Assembly: GCF_017875735.1 (NCBI RefSeq)
Contig: NZ_JAGGMZ010000001.1
Coordinates: 2,046,001-2,110,000, forward strand
Direction: 5' to 3'
DNA: 64,000 nt
Origin: Arthrobacter sp. CAN_C5
GTDB lineage: Bacteria > Actinomycetota > Actinomycetes > Actinomycetales > Micrococcaceae
Shown piece by piece: positions 16,272 to 26,031 of this stretch. How positions within the stretch are numbered: the stretch's first letter is position 1; the number at the start of each line of letters is the position of its first letter. The position numbers were made by a program, and so were the translations under genes. The notes under the pieces were generated by a model. It searched no databases and had not been told where the DNA came from. It worked only from the letters and a program-made list of their open reading frames with translations.

Positions 16272-18362
16272 TTAGGCGTGCCCGGCCGTCTGCATCTGCC
16301 GTAGTTCCTTCTTGAGGTCACCCACCTCGTCGCGCAACCGGGCGGCCAGCTCGAAGTGCAGGTCGGCTGCCGCGGAGTGCATCTGGTCGGTGAGCTGGCT
16401 GATCAGGTCAGTCAGGTCCTCCGCGGGCACAGCTGCAAGCCCGTCGTGACGGACCGGAGTCCCACCCTTGGCAGTCTTACCACCCTTGCGTTTCCTGCCT
16501 GTTTCTTCAAGCAGCGCCCGGGTATCGGCGTCCTCCTGGGCAATCGAATCGGTGATGTCGGCAATGCGCTTCCGCAGCGGCTGCGGGTCCACCCCGTGCT
16601 TGAGGTTGTAGGCCACCTGGATTTCGCGGCGCCGGTTCGTTTCGTCAATCGCCTTGGCCATCGAATCGGTGATCCGGTCGGCGTACATGTGCACTTCGCC
16701 GGAAACGTTTCGGGCGGCACGCCCGATCGTCTGGATGAGGGACGTGGCGCTGCGCAGGAACCCCTCCTTGTCGGCGTCAAGAATGCTGACCAGTGAGACC
16801 TCGGGGAGGTCGAGGCCCTCACGGAGCAGGTTGATGCCCACCAGGACGTCGAAGGTGCCGAGCCGCAGCTCGCGCAGCAGCTCGACCCGGCGCAGGGTGT
16901 CGACGTCGGAGTGCAGGTACTCCACCTTCACCCCGTGTTCCAGCAGGTAGCCGGTGAGATCCTCGGCCATCCGCTTGGTGAGCGTGGTGACCAGGACGCG
17001 TTCGTTGCGTTCCACCCGGGTGCGGATCTCGCCCAGCAGGTCGTCGATCTGGCCCTTGCTCGGCTTGACCACGACCTCCGGGTCGATCAGCCCGGTCGGA
17101 CGGATGATCTGCTGCACATAACCGTCGGACTTGCCCAGCTCGTACTTGCCCGGCGTCGCCGACAGGTACACCGTCTGGCCGATCCTTTCGAGGAATTCGT
17201 CCCACTTCAGGGGCCGGTTGTCCATGGCGGAGGGCAACCGGAACCCGTGGTCCACGAGGGTGCGCTTTCGGGACATGTCCCCCTCATACATGGCGCCGAT
17301 CTGCGGGATGGTCACGTGGGATTCATCCACGACCAGCAGGAAATCGTCGGGGAAGTAGTCGAGGAGGCAGTGCGACGCCGAGCCCGGCCCGCGCCCGTCA
17401 ATGTGCCGCGAATAGTTCTCGATACCGTTGCAGAACCCCATCTGCTGCATCATTTCCAGGTCATAGGTGGTGCGCATCCGGAGGCGCTGCGCCTCGACCA
17501 GCTTGTTCTGTGACTCCAGCTCATCAAGCCGGACCTGCAGCTCGTCCTCGATCTGCTTGACCGCGCGGTTCATCCGTTCCGGACCCGCAACATAGTGCGA
17601 TGCCGGGAACACGTACATCTCGGTCTCTTCCCGGACAATCTCACCGGTCAGGGGGTGCAGGGTGTAGATCTTTTCGACCTCGTCGCCGAAGAACTCGATG
17701 CGGAGCGCCAACTCCTCATACATCGGGATGATCTCGACGGTGTCGCCGCGCACCCTGAACGTGCCGCGGTGGAAGTCGATGTCGTTGCGGGTGTACTGCA
17801 TTGACACGAACTTTCGCAGCAGGTCATCCCGGTTCATCTGCTGGCCGGTCTCCAGCGTGACCATTCCGGCGACGTACTCCTCGGGGGTGCCCAGTCCGTA
17901 GATGCAGGACACCGTGGCGACGACGATGACGTCCCGGCGGGTCAGCAGGGCGTTCGTGGCCGAGTGGCGGAGCCGCTCCACCTCCTCGTTGACCGACGAG
18001 TCCTTCTCAATGAAGGTGTCGGTCTGCGGTACGTAGGCTTCAGGCTGGTAGTAGTCGTAGTAGGAGACGAAGTACTCGACGGCATTGTTCGGCAGCAGTT
18101 CACGGAATTCGTTGGCCAGCTGTGCGGCGAGGGTCTTGTTCTGCACCATCACCAGGGTGGGGCGTTGGACCTGCTCGATCAGCCACGCCGTCGTCGCACT
18201 CTTGCCGGTGCCGGTGGCACCCAGGAGCACCACGTCCTTTTCGCCACCCTTGATCCGCTCGCTCAGCTCGGCGATCGCGGCCGGCTGGTCGCCAGCCGGA
18301 TTGAAATCACTGATCACTTCGAACGGGGCGACCACCCGGTTAATTTGCTGCGCAAGGCTCAT
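16272..18362 (-). CDS. uvrB: Excinuclease ABC subunit B
   Basis: 696 residues, full length. Walker A is [13 protein letters not shown] near 47, the beta-hairpin region carries [12 protein letters not shown] near 100-112, and the DESH box is VVDESHVTI near 345. [17 protein letters not shown] and QTIGRAARN follow, with a C-terminal UVR motif ([20 protein letters not shown]) that contacts UvrC. It loads onto damaged DNA with UvrA in nucleotide excision repair. No SOS box was identified in the short upstream gap. The start codon follows a G-rich stretch about 14 bases upstream. Confidence 0.97.
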   Translation of the reverse strand: MSLAQQINRVVAPFEVISDFNPAGDQPAAIAELSERIKGGEKDVVLLGATGTGKSATTAWLIEQVQRPTLVMVQNKTLAAQLANEFRELLPNNAVEYFVSYYDYYQPEAYVPQTDTFIEKDSSVNEEVERLRHSATNALLTRRDVIVVATVSCIYGLGTPEEYVAGMVTLETGQQMNRDDLLRKFVSMQYTRNDIDFHRGTFRVRGDTVEIIPMYEELALRIEFFGDEVEKIYTLHPLTGEIVREETEMYVFPASHYVAGPERMNRAVKQIEDELQVRLDELESQNKLVEAQRLRMRTTYDLEMMQQMGFCNGIENYSRHIDGRGPGSASHCLLDYFPDDFLLVVDESHVTIPQIGAMYEGDMSRKRTLVDHGFRLPSAMDNRPLKWDEFLERIGQTVYLSATPGKYELGKSDGYVQQIIRPTGLIDPEVVVKPSKGQIDDLLGEIRTRVERNERVLVTTLTKRMAEDLTGYLLEHGVKVEYLHSDVDTLRRVELLRELRLGTFDVLVGINLLREGLDLPEVSLVSILDADKEGFLRSATSLIQTIGRAARNVSGEVHMYADRITDSMAKAIDETNRRREIQVAYNLKHGVDPQPLRKRIADITDSIAQEDADTRALLEETGRKRKGGKTAKGGTPVRHDGLAAVPAEDLTDLISQLTDQMHSAAADLHFELAARLRDEVGDLKKELRQMQTAGHA

Positions 18363-18413
18363 ATAAATACGTTAGACCCTCCCCCGGACAATTACTGTCC
18401 TCATGCCCGTGAC

Positions 18414-19631
18414 TTAGCCGACGGCGGAAGGCGGTCCCGGCCGCCAGCCGGTGTCGGCGATCCACCGGGTCAGCAGGGGGTCGGCAACCTGGGTGAACCA
18501 GGCTTCTTTGCACTGCGCGTAGCCATCCGTTCCCTGGTCGCCAGCGTGGTCGGCCGCACAGCGTTCCTTCTCCGCCAGATACCGGGCTGCGGCGTCCGGA
18601 TCGGACCGCAGCCAGTCCCGGAAGGACAGCGCGTAACACCACCCCGGGGAGCCCTGGACCCTGACGTGCACATTCGCCGGGCGTCCGGGGTCGGCGTTGG
18701 CGTGCAGTCGCTTCGCCCACCGGTCCGGCTCGGGTGCGGCTGGTTTCGGCTCATCCTGCACAATGCCCTCGACGAGGGGGAAACCCGCCGCAGTGAGTCT
18801 GTCTGCAATCCTGTCGGCGTCCGCCAGGCTCGCCACGGTGACCTGCAGATCGATGACGTCCTTGGCCGGCAGGCCGGGAATCGCTGTCGAGCCGATATGG
18901 TCCACTCCCAGCACCAGGGGATCCGCCAGGCGCAGCCGGCCCGCGATCCGCTCCGCCTGCACCGGCCAGTCATCACGGTATTTCTTGAGCTGCGGCCCGC
19001 CGGTCCGTCCCGCACGCACACCCCTGACCAGGTTGGTGTTGAACGGGACCACCCGGTCCCGCCACAACCGGTCCACCGCGGCCAGCAGTTCTTCGGTGGT
19101 TCCCTCATTGGGGATGACGACGTCGGCCGCGGTGGCGCGCTCGGCCCGCGTCGCCTGCGCCGCGATCCGGGCCCGTGCGTCGGCGTCGCTCATCCCGCGG
19201 TCGGTGGTCAGCCGTCCCAACCGCACCTCGTCGGACGCATCGACCACTACCACCAGATGGAACTGGTGCTGCTGGCCGGTCTCCACGAGCAGGGGAATGT
19301 CCTGCACGACGACGGCGTCCGGCGGAGCGGCGGCGGTCAGCTCACGCGCCCGGTCGCGGACCAGCGGATGGATGATGGAGTTCAGGGTCATCCGGCGCGA
19401 CGGGTTCCCGAAGATGGCTTTCGCCAGGGCGGGCCGGTTCAGGCCGCCGTCGGGCAGGAGCATCTCCGCGCCGAACTCCGCGACGACGGCCGCCAGCCCG
19501 GCCGATCCCGGCTCGACGGCCTCCCGGGCCAGGACATCCGCGTCGACCAGCACCGCCCCGAGCTCTTCCAGACGTTGAGCGACGAGTGATTTCCCGGCGG
19601 CGATCCCGCCGGTGAGGCCGATTCTGAGCAT
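18414..19631 (-). CDS. coaE: Dephospho-CoA kinase fused to UPF0157 (GrpB) domain
   Basis: 405 residues. Residues 1-195 are CoaE: P-loop GLTGGIAAGKS near 5-15, then DADVLAREAV and the HPLVR lid motif. It phosphorylates dephospho-CoA in the last step of CoA synthesis. Residues about 200-400 are a GrpB/UPF0157 nucleotidyltransferase-like domain, with VDHIGSTAIPGLPAKDVIDLQ. The same fusion is found in mycobacteria and other actinobacteria. The ATG at 19631 gives the family's usual MLRIGLTGG start; a GTG three codons earlier is also possible. It is divergent from the YigZ gene. Confidence 0.92.
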   Translation of the reverse strand: MLRIGLTGGIAAGKSLVAQRLEELGAVLVDADVLAREAVEPGSAGLAAVVAEFGAEMLLPDGGLNRPALAKAIFGNPSRRMTLNSIIHPLVRDRARELTAAAPPDAVVVQDIPLLVETGQQHQFHLVVVVDASDEVRLGRLTTDRGMSDADARARIAAQATRAERATAADVVIPNEGTTEELLAAVDRLWRDRVVPFNTNLVRGVRAGRTGGPQLKKYRDDWPVQAERIAGRLRLADPLVLGVDHIGSTAIPGLPAKDVIDLQVTVASLADADRIADRLTAAGFPLVEGIVQDEPKPAAPEPDRWAKRLHANADPGRPANVHVRVQGSPGWCYALSFRDWLRSDPDAAARYLAEKERCAADHAGDQGTDGYAQCKEAWFTQVADPLLTRWIADTGWRPGPPSAVG

Positions 19632-19675
19632 GTCCCCCACCCTAGTACGCGGATCACTCGCAGTGCCCGCCCCGT

Positions 19676-20359
19676 ATGCTTGATCCGGTGAGCGACAGTG
19701 GAATAACCGGATATACGACGGTCCGGGGCGAACACCGCCACGAGACCGAGGTTCGCCGGTCCCGTTTTGTCGCGGTCGTCCGGCGCGCCGACACCGAGGA
19801 TGGCGCGCGGCAACTCGTCACCGACCTGCGGCGGGAATTCCACGATGCACGCCACCACTTCAGCGCGTTTGTCCTCGGCCCGGACCGGTCAATTCAGCGG
19901 GCCAACGACGACGGCGAGCCGTCCGGGACCGCTGGGGCACCCATGCTGGACGCCATCCTGAAACGCGTTACCACCGGGGGCGCCACCGATCTGAGCGACC
20001 TCGCCGTGGTGGTGGTGAGATACTTCGGCGGTGTGCTGTTGGGTGCCGGCGGCCTGGTCCGCGCCTACTCGGACGCCGTTTCCCAGGCACTGGACGCTGC
20101 ACCAACCGTTCAGCGCCGACTACTCCAGCAGCTGACGGTCCCGGTGGCCCACGCCGACGCCGGTCGGGTCGAAAATGATCTGCGAGCCGCTGGCACCGGG
20201 ATACTGGGAACCGACTATCTCGCCGACCGTGCGCTGATCCAGGTGGCCGTGCCAGCCGGGGAAGCCTCGGTGAGTGACTTCACCGCCCGGCTCGCCTCCC
20301 TGACCGCCGGGCAATCCGGCGCCGAACTCCAAGACCTGAAATGGGTGGACTGTGACTGA
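19676..20359 (+). CDS. YigZ / IMPACT-family (UPF0029) protein
   Basis: 227 residues. ARHHFSAFVLG and NDDGEPSGTAGAPMLDAI (near 60-95) and VVVRYFGGVLLGAGGLVRAYSDA (near 108-130) are the signature of the UPF0029/IMPACT fold. A C-terminal DUF1949-like domain follows. Proteins of this family are linked to translation stress and ribosomes; the enzymatic role is unsettled. A GTG at 19688 is an equally plausible start, and neither has a good Shine-Dalgarno sequence. The stop overlaps the next gene's GTG by 8 bases. Confidence 0.85.
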   Translation: MLDPVSDSGITGYTTVRGEHRHETEVRRSRFVAVVRRADTEDGARQLVTDLRREFHDARHHFSAFVLGPDRSIQRANDDGEPSGTAGAPMLDAILKRVTTGGATDLSDLAVVVVRYFGGVLLGAGGLVRAYSDAVSQALDAAPTVQRRLLQQLTVPVAHADAGRVENDLRAAGTGILGTDYLADRALIQVAVPAGEASVSDFTARLASLTAGQSGAELQDLKWVDCD

Positions 20360-21479
20360 CTTTTCCTTCGACAACCTTCGGCGGGCTCCCGATGTTGAGG
20401 CCCCCAACCTCTTCGCGTTCGACGCCACCGACCGTCTGCTCCTGGACACCGCCGGCAGTGCTATCAGCGAGGATCCGGCGGCCGTCGTCGTGATCGGTGA
20501 TCACTATGGCGCGCTGACACTCGGTACTGCTGCGCTGCACGGTGCGACGGGGATCCGCACCCACCAGGATCCGCTGTCCGGGGAGCTCGCGCTGACCCGC
20601 AATGCAACAGCGACACGTTTGCCCGACAGGTACACCCACCACCCGCTGGACGGCGCGCTGCTGACCGATGCCCGCATTGTCCTGCTGCAACTTCCCCGGT
20701 CGCTGGCCGCGCTCGATGAAATCGCCTGGACGATCGCCCGCCATGCCGCGCCCAATGTCCGCGTGTTCGCGGGCGGCCGGGTGAAACACATGACCACGGC
20801 GATGAACGGCGTGCTCGCCCGCCATTTCGGCTCCGTAGCGGCGGGGCTGGCCCGCCAGAAGTCCCGGGTGCTGACCGCCTCCGGGCCGGTGCAATCCGCT
20901 GTCAGCGGGTTCCCCGTCGAGGAGCAGCACGACGTCGGCCTGGCTTCCCCGCTGATCCTGCGGGCGTTCGGCAGCACCTTTGGCGGGGCGAAGCTCGATG
21001 CGGGTACCCGTTACCTCCTTCCGGCCCTGTCCGCTGCGCGGTCAGTAGGGCACGCCATCGACCTGGGGTCGGGCAACGGCACGATCGCCGCCTACCTGGC
21101 GCTGACGCGGCCTACCCTGCAGGTCACCGCAACCGACCAGTCGGCGTCGGCGGTCGCATCCTCCCGGGCCACCGCTGAAGCCAACGGCGTGGGTGACCGG
21201 ATCACCGTGGTGCGTGACGACGCGCTGTCCCTGGCGGCGGCGTCGTCAGCCGACCTGATCGTCCTGAACCCGCCCTTCCACCTGGAAGGCACGGTCCACT
21301 CAGGAATCGCGCTGAAGCTGTTCGCCGACGCCGGGTGGGTCCTGCGTCCGGGCGGCGAACTCTGGACGGTCTGGAACAGCCACCTGCAGTACCGGGGGCC
21401 CCTGACCCAACTGGTGGGGCCCACCCGCCAGGCCGCGCGGAACCCGAAATTCACCGTAACGGTGTCAACGCGGACCTAA
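20352..21479 (+). CDS. RlmG/RsmC-like rRNA guanine-N2 methyltransferase
   Basis: 375 residues from GTG 20352, overlapping the upstream gene. It has two-domain architecture. The N-terminal half is a degenerate methyltransferase-like domain. In the C-terminal half, AIDLGSGNGTIAAYLAL near 236-252 is SAM motif I and LIVLNPPFHLEGTVHS near 303-318 is the catalytic NPPF motif. The duplicated form with NPPFH matches 23S or 16S rRNA (guanine-N2) methyltransferases. The exact target (G1835 in 23S versus G1207 in 16S) cannot be decided from sequence. Confidence 0.83.
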   Translation: MTDFSFDNLRRAPDVEAPNLFAFDATDRLLLDTAGSAISEDPAAVVVIGDHYGALTLGTAALHGATGIRTHQDPLSGELALTRNATATRLPDRYTHHPLDGALLTDARIVLLQLPRSLAALDEIAWTIARHAAPNVRVFAGGRVKHMTTAMNGVLARHFGSVAAGLARQKSRVLTASGPVQSAVSGFPVEEQHDVGLASPLILRAFGSTFGGAKLDAGTRYLLPALSAARSVGHAIDLGSGNGTIAAYLALTRPTLQVTATDQSASAVASSRATAEANGVGDRITVVRDDALSLAAASSADLIVLNPPFHLEGTVHSGIALKLFADAGWVLRPGGELWTVWNSHLQYRGPLTQLVGPTRQAARNPKFTVTVSTRT

Positions 21480-21550
21480 TCCGGTGCTGCCTTTGGCACC
21501 CGAAAGAGTCATCTAGTCAGCAGGCTTACTTTCTGCAATATACTACTGGC

Positions 21551-21978
21551 ATGTCCACCACAGCACAGCGCCCGTCACCATCGAAACTCAAGCAGGGGAT
21601 CAGCGCGTCGTCAACGCCACCGGATTCGGTATCCCGGAGTGGATCTTCGGGCTCGTCGCGCTCATCGCTGTCGCCAACCGTTTGCTGCTCACCATGATCA
21701 TGGCCAGCCGGGTTACCTATGGCAGGGCAGAACAGGGGCTGCTTCCCTCCGTGCTCGGCCAGGTACTCCCGAACCGCCGGACCCCCGGGGCCGCGATTGT
21801 CGTGACGACTGCCGCCGTTTTGGTCCTCAGCAGCACCGGTGACCTCGCGTCGCTGGCCGAAACCGTCGTGGTTCTCCTCCTGGCGATAGGGCTCGCGCTC
21901 TACGCAGTGCAGCGCTTCGCCTCACGGCGAGGCTCGGATTCTCAAGGCACCGACCAGCGCCCCACGGTCGGGGGCTGA
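21551..21978 (+). pseudogene. Internally deleted APC-family permease remnant
   Basis: ATG 21551 opens a plausible permease N-terminus (MSTTAQRPSPSKLKQGIS) for about 18 codons. From about 21600 the homology continues in another frame with the last third of an APC transporter: GFGIPEWIFGLVALIAVANR, then TMIMASRVTYG, LPNRRTPGAAIVV, and two membrane helices to TGA 21978. An intact APC permease needs about 450-500 residues. Roughly 300 residues are therefore missing between the two parts, and the junction shifts the frame. The remnant must be inactive as a transporter. Confidence 0.75.
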
Positions 21979-21981
21979 CCC

Positions 21982-22749
21982 ATGCGCCCCACTGCAGCTC
22001 TCGGCTCCGGTTTCGCCGGACTGTTCGCAGCGATTAAAAAGGTCAGACCGCACCGGCCCATCCACCCGGACGGGGTGATGCTGCACGGGACCCTCACCCG
22101 CACAGGTCCGGTGATCCCGAGCGGCATCTCCTGGATCGACGCTCCGGGAGAGGACAAGGTCAGGGCCCGCCTGTCCCGTTCGGTGGGACTCCCCCGCTGG
22201 AGTCCCGACATCCTGGGCCTGGCCGTCCGTGTCCCCAGCGGGGCCAACCACTTCGATGTGCTCTTGGCATCAACCGGCGTATCGTTCCCGGGCCGGTTTG
22301 TGCTGGTCCCCCAGCAGAACATTATGGCTGCCACGTTCACCTCGCTCATGCCGTATAAAGGGGATAAGTCAGCGGTGCTTCTGGGCGCCTTCCCGCTGGA
22401 CCCGGGCGGGAACCTCCCCGCTACACCCGTAGGCCTCCGCACCGGACTGGCGAAGCGACCGCTGGAGCTCGCACTGTGTTTCAGCCGGCCACTGGGTTCG
22501 TGGATCAGGTTCGGCACCCTGAGGCTGCTCCACGATCCCGAGCAGTCGAGTCTTCGTTTTGACCCGATCCGTCATCCGCTACCTGGGTCAGAAACTTACG
22601 CCTGGACCCGCGCGCTGCGGGAGCCTTCGTACGCCGAGGCACGGGCGGATCCAGACACGCAGCAGCCCCCCGTTGCCGGTGATTCAGCTTCTGGTCCCGG
22701 CCCCGATGCGGTTCCCACTGCTGGAGCACCTGGCGCTCCGTCCCAGTGA
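21982..22749 (+). CDS. Unrecognised 255-residue protein
   Basis: It starts 3 bases after the permease remnant's stop, at an ATG. The segment RPHRPIHPDGVMLHGTLTRTG near 23-43 recalls small catalase-like (heme-fold) proteins of actinobacteria, sometimes annotated as phosphodiesterases. No complete active site can be traced. The C-terminal 40 residues are Pro/Ala/Gly-rich and probably disordered. There is no signal peptide or membrane helix. A 38-bp perfect palindrome begins 6 bp after the stop. Confidence 0.6.
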   Translation: MRPTAALGSGFAGLFAAIKKVRPHRPIHPDGVMLHGTLTRTGPVIPSGISWIDAPGEDKVRARLSRSVGLPRWSPDILGLAVRVPSGANHFDVLLASTGVSFPGRFVLVPQQNIMAATFTSLMPYKGDKSAVLLGAFPLDPGGNLPATPVGLRTGLAKRPLELALCFSRPLGSWIRFGTLRLLHDPEQSSLRFDPIRHPLPGSETYAWTRALREPSYAEARADPDTQQPPVAGDSASGPGPDAVPTAGAPGAPSQ

Positions 22750-22755
22750 TCAGGC

Positions 22756-22793
22756 GCGGTGAATGGGACTGTCTAGACAGTCCCATTCACCGC
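22756..22793. repeat. 38-bp perfect palindrome without loop
   Basis: The two 19-base arms (GCGGTGAATGGGACTGTCT and its exact complement) meet at 22774/22775 with no spacer. It lies between the convergent 255-residue gene and rpsA, 51 bp before the rpsA terminator hairpin. No U-tract follows on either strand. It could be a terminator stem, a protein-binding site or a mobile palindromic unit. Confidence 0.85.
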
Positions 22794-22844
22794 CCCTGGC
22801 TGGCGGGAAGCCTTGCCAGCTGCCACCCTTCCCGGCACAAAAAA

Positions 22845-22868
22845 GGCCCCCACCTCGCGGTGGGGGCC
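22845..22868. terminator. Bidirectional intrinsic terminator (rpsA)
   Basis: GGCCCCCACC pairs with GGTGGGGGCC around TCGC. It is flanked by six A on the left and six T on the right, so both strands have a textbook U-tract. Confidence 0.95.
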
Positions 22869-22891
22869 TTTTTTAGATGCTAACGCTGGAC

Positions 22892-24394
22892 CTAGTTGCC
22901 GGTCAGCTTTTCGCGCAGTGCAGCAAGTGCTTCGTCTGACGCGAGGGTACCCGTGCCGACGTTGCTGTTGCTGCTGCTGTTGTTGGTGCTCTCAGCAGCG
23001 GCTGGCTCGGACGAGTAGCTGGTCGAGCTGGACTCGACAGGCTCGTTGGCCGCAGCTGCATCGTCGGATGCGTGCTGCACAACCTGCTTCTTGTGTGCTT
23101 CCCAGCGTGACTGGGCCTCAGCGTACTGAGCTTCCCAGGTAGCGCGCTGGGTGTCGTAACCCTCGAGCCATTCGTTCGACTCTGGGTCGAAGCCCTCGGG
23201 GTACTTGTAGTTGCCTTCTTCGTCGTACTCGGCAGCCATACCGTACAGAGCGGGATCGAACTCGGTGCTGTCAGCATCGACGCCCTCGTTGGCCTGCTTG
23301 AGGGAGAGCGAGATCCGGCGACGCTCGAGGTCGATGTCGATGACCTTGACGAACAGTTCGTCTCCAACCGAGACAACCTGCTCTGCCAGCTCCACGTGGC
23401 GGACAGCCAGCTCGGAGATGTGAACGAGGCCTTCGATACCGTCTTCGACACGAACAAACGCGCCGAACGGAACCAGCTTGGTGACCTTACCCGGAACAAC
23501 CTGCCCAAGGGCGTGGGTGCGGGCGAAGGTCTGCCATGGATCTTCCTGGGTGGCCTTGAGCGAGAGTGAAACACGCTCGCGGTCCAGGTCAACCTCAAGC
23601 ACCTCAACGGTGACTTCCTGGCCAACTTCGACAACCTCGGACGGGTGGTCGATGTGCTTCCAGGACAGCTCGGAGACGTGAACGAGTCCGTCGACGCCGC
23701 CGAGGTCCACGAAGGCACCGAAGTTGACGATCGAGGAGACAACGCCGGGACGAACCTGGCCCTTTTCCAGCTTGTTGAGGAACGTGGAACGCACCTCGGA
23801 CTGGGTCTGCTCAAGCCACGCACGACGGGACAGGACCACGTTGTTGCGGTTCTTGTCCAGCTCGATGATTTTCGCTTCGATCTTCTGGCCGATGTACGGA
23901 GCCAGATCGCGTACACGACGCATTTCAACCAGGGACGCAGGCAGGAAGCCGCGGAGGCCGATGTCGAGGATGAGTCCACCCTTGACAACCTCGATGACCG
24001 TACCGGTGACGACGCCGTCTTCTTCCTTGACCTTCTCGATGTCGCCCCAAGCGCGCTCGTACTGAGCGCGCTTCTTGGACAGAATCAGGCGGCCTTCTTT
24101 GTCCTCCTTGGTGAGCACCAGGGCTTCGACCTGATCGCCAACGGAGACAACGTCCCCGGGATCAACATCGTGCTTGATGGACAGCTCACGGGAAGGGATG
24201 ACACCCTCGGTCTTGTAACCGATGTCGAGCAGAACTTCGTCGCGGTCAACCTTGACGACCGTTCCTTCAACGAGGTCTCCATCGTTGAAGTACTTGATGG
24301 TGGCGTCAATGGCTGCGAGGAAGTCCTCAGCGGTGCCGATGTCGTTGATCGCGACCTGCGGTGCACCTGGCTTCTCGGTGGTGGTGATGGTCAT
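22892..24394 (-). CDS. rpsA: 30S ribosomal protein S1
   Basis: 500 residues starting MTITTTEKPGAPQVAIND at ATG 24394; the preceding GGAGT supports this start. Four S1 (OB-fold) domains run from about residue 35 to 360, including GTVVKVDRDEVLLDIGYKTEG, GGLILDIGLRGFLPASLVE, SSIVNFGAFVDLGGVDGLVH and KLVPFGAFVRVEDGIEGLVH. The acidic, Ser/Asn/Ala-rich C-terminal extension (about 400-490) includes a TNNSSSNSN run and is typical of high-GC Gram-positive S1. It binds mRNA and tethers it to the 30S subunit. Confidence 0.97.
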   Translation of the reverse strand: MTITTTEKPGAPQVAINDIGTAEDFLAAIDATIKYFNDGDLVEGTVVKVDRDEVLLDIGYKTEGVIPSRELSIKHDVDPGDVVSVGDQVEALVLTKEDKEGRLILSKKRAQYERAWGDIEKVKEEDGVVTGTVIEVVKGGLILDIGLRGFLPASLVEMRRVRDLAPYIGQKIEAKIIELDKNRNNVVLSRRAWLEQTQSEVRSTFLNKLEKGQVRPGVVSSIVNFGAFVDLGGVDGLVHVSELSWKHIDHPSEVVEVGQEVTVEVLEVDLDRERVSLSLKATQEDPWQTFARTHALGQVVPGKVTKLVPFGAFVRVEDGIEGLVHISELAVRHVELAEQVVSVGDELFVKVIDIDLERRRISLSLKQANEGVDADSTEFDPALYGMAAEYDEEGNYKYPEGFDPESNEWLEGYDTQRATWEAQYAEAQSRWEAHKKQVVQHASDDAAAANEPVESSSTSYSSEPAAAESTNNSSSNSNVGTGTLASDEALAALREKLTGN

Positions 24395-24624
24395 GTAGTT
24401 GGGACTCCGTTGTGGATGATTAGTTGATCCGGCGGGCGCCGCCAAGCCAACAGGAAACCCTGCTGATTCTTCTGGAACCCGTCCGGAAGTGGACTTTTGG
24501 AGAGGAAACGGCCAACCAGTAACAGTCGGATAACCCGTTTCGCAGTGCGCATTACACGCCCGTTTAGTCTAGCCGCCTGCGACAACACAGGTCAAAAGCG
24601 CCACCGCCGGCGAAAGAAGGTTTC

Positions 24625-24683
24625 GAAGTGGGTAATGAAGTGGGTAATACAGTGCGGGCTAGAAGTGGGTAATACAGTACGGG
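24625..24683 (-). repeat. Duplicated 3' end of the eis-like gene
   Basis: GAAGTGGGTAAT occurs at 24625, 24637 and 24662 on the plus strand. The last two are followed by ACAGTGCGGG and ACAGTACGGG. The copy at 24662 encodes the last residues of the acetyltransferase (YCITHF). The other copies lie just past its stop, offset by 25 and 12 bases. Confidence 0.85.
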
Positions 24684-25984
24684 TCCGACGGCGTCTGGAA
24701 GATCCGGTCGAGGACGGCGATGCTGCCGTCCCCATCCGGGCCCTGCTCGGCAATGTGACCAACCGCGGCCAGAGTGTGCGCGGGGACACCCCCGAGATAG
24801 AGCGATCCGAGCGCGGCGACGTCCACGCGCAGCTGCGTCTCGGCGTCGTCGTCGAGGCGCGTCAGCGCACCCGTTCCGTCGGCGGCCGACAACCGGTACC
24901 GGCCGGTGGCGTAGCCGAGCGGATCGACAATCTCCAGGGTCACCGTGCCAGTGCCCTGGTACCCGCGCGCTCCCAGCGCCTTCACCGGGTCGAGGATCCG
25001 CAGCCAGAGCACATCCTCGTCACCGGTCAGTTTGTAGCATCGACGGTCCTCCAGCGCCCAGGGCAGCGGGTCATTGACCGGAGCCAGGTCGAAGGTGATC
25101 CGCTCGATCAGGTCGATCGATCCCAGATACCGCCACAGTTCCAGGTAGGCGGCGCCGGAGGCGGCCACCAGATCGATGATCTTCATCGTGTAGGGGTTGG
25201 TCCCCCAGCCGGAGAACTTGTAGGAGACATAGCCGTCGGGCCGGCCGTCATCGTCGTAGTGGACGGCGGTTCGCACACCCTTGTCCTCGACGGGCCGCTC
25301 CTCACCCCACCGGCCCGATGCGCGCTGCGGGTAGGAGAACTGGCGGCCGAGGGAACCAGTGGTCGCGTGGTGGAATCGGCCGAAGATCTGCTCGGACAGG
25401 GCAGCGGCGGACGCCGGCGACACCACTTCGGTGGCACCATAGGCGGGCGGCCGGAGGGCGAATCGTTCCTTCACGTCAACCTCGATGTTGCGGGTGAACG
25501 TGGCCGTGCCGAAACCGAACCGTCCGTAGATGGTCGCCTCGGACGCGGTCAGCGCCGCGACGGCGAAGCCCTTGGCCGCCGCCCCCTCGAGGTCGGCGGT
25601 CATCATCCGGCGGAGCAGGCCACGGCGGCGGTGGGTGGGCCGCACGGTGACGGCCGTGATCAGGTGCGCGTCGATCAGCTGCCCGTTCCCCACGTTCAGG
25701 GTGTTGATCATGGTTCCGTAGGTTGCCACCGGGATCCGGGGATCCCAGGCGTGGGTGCCCGCTGCGTCGTCGTAGGCGCCCCAGAGGGTGCGGCCGTCGG
25801 AGGCGAAGGCGCCGGCGTAGGTCGACAGGTCCTCCGGCTCCGTCCTTATCTCATGGAACCCGAAGCGGATCGCCTCAAACCAGTGGGCGAGGGCGCTGTC
25901 GGGCGTCGAATCGGTCTCGGCGGTCACCGTGAAGGTGTCAATGCGCAGCGGGGCGGGGGCGGCGGGGTCCTGGGAAGCAGTCAC
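24659..25984 (-). CDS. Eis-like GNAT acetyltransferase
   Basis: 441 residues with the Eis three-part arrangement. An N-terminal GNAT domain carries the acetyl-CoA loop VRPTHRRRGLLRRMM near 112-126. A second GNAT-like domain contains SYKFSGWGTNPYTMKIIDLVAA, followed by a sterol-carrier-like C-terminal domain. The chain ends in Phe (CITHF). In mycobacterial Eis the terminal Phe carboxylate acts as catalytic base, so the end is functionally meaningful. YGRFGFG near 152-158 supplies the conserved tyrosine. Eis proteins acetylate amines on aminoglycosides or peptides. Confidence 0.85.
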   Translation of the reverse strand: MTASQDPAAPAPLRIDTFTVTAETDSTPDSALAHWFEAIRFGFHEIRTEPEDLSTYAGAFASDGRTLWGAYDDAAGTHAWDPRIPVATYGTMINTLNVGNGQLIDAHLITAVTVRPTHRRRGLLRRMMTADLEGAAAKGFAVAALTASEATIYGRFGFGTATFTRNIEVDVKERFALRPPAYGATEVVSPASAAALSEQIFGRFHHATTGSLGRQFSYPQRASGRWGEERPVEDKGVRTAVHYDDDGRPDGYVSYKFSGWGTNPYTMKIIDLVAASGAAYLELWRYLGSIDLIERITFDLAPVNDPLPWALEDRRCYKLTGDEDVLWLRILDPVKALGARGYQGTGTVTLEIVDPLGYATGRYRLSAADGTGALTRLDDDAETQLRVDVAALGSLYLGGVPAHTLAAVGHIAEQGPDGDGSIAVLDRIFQTPSDPYCITHF

Positions 25985-26031
25985 GATCCATCAGCCTAGT
26001 GCCGCAGCACCCCGCGCACCAGCACCGCGGG

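Noticed and set aside
17964-19589. 541-codon plus-strand frame opposite uvrB and coaE
   Set aside because: Antisense to two recognised genes.
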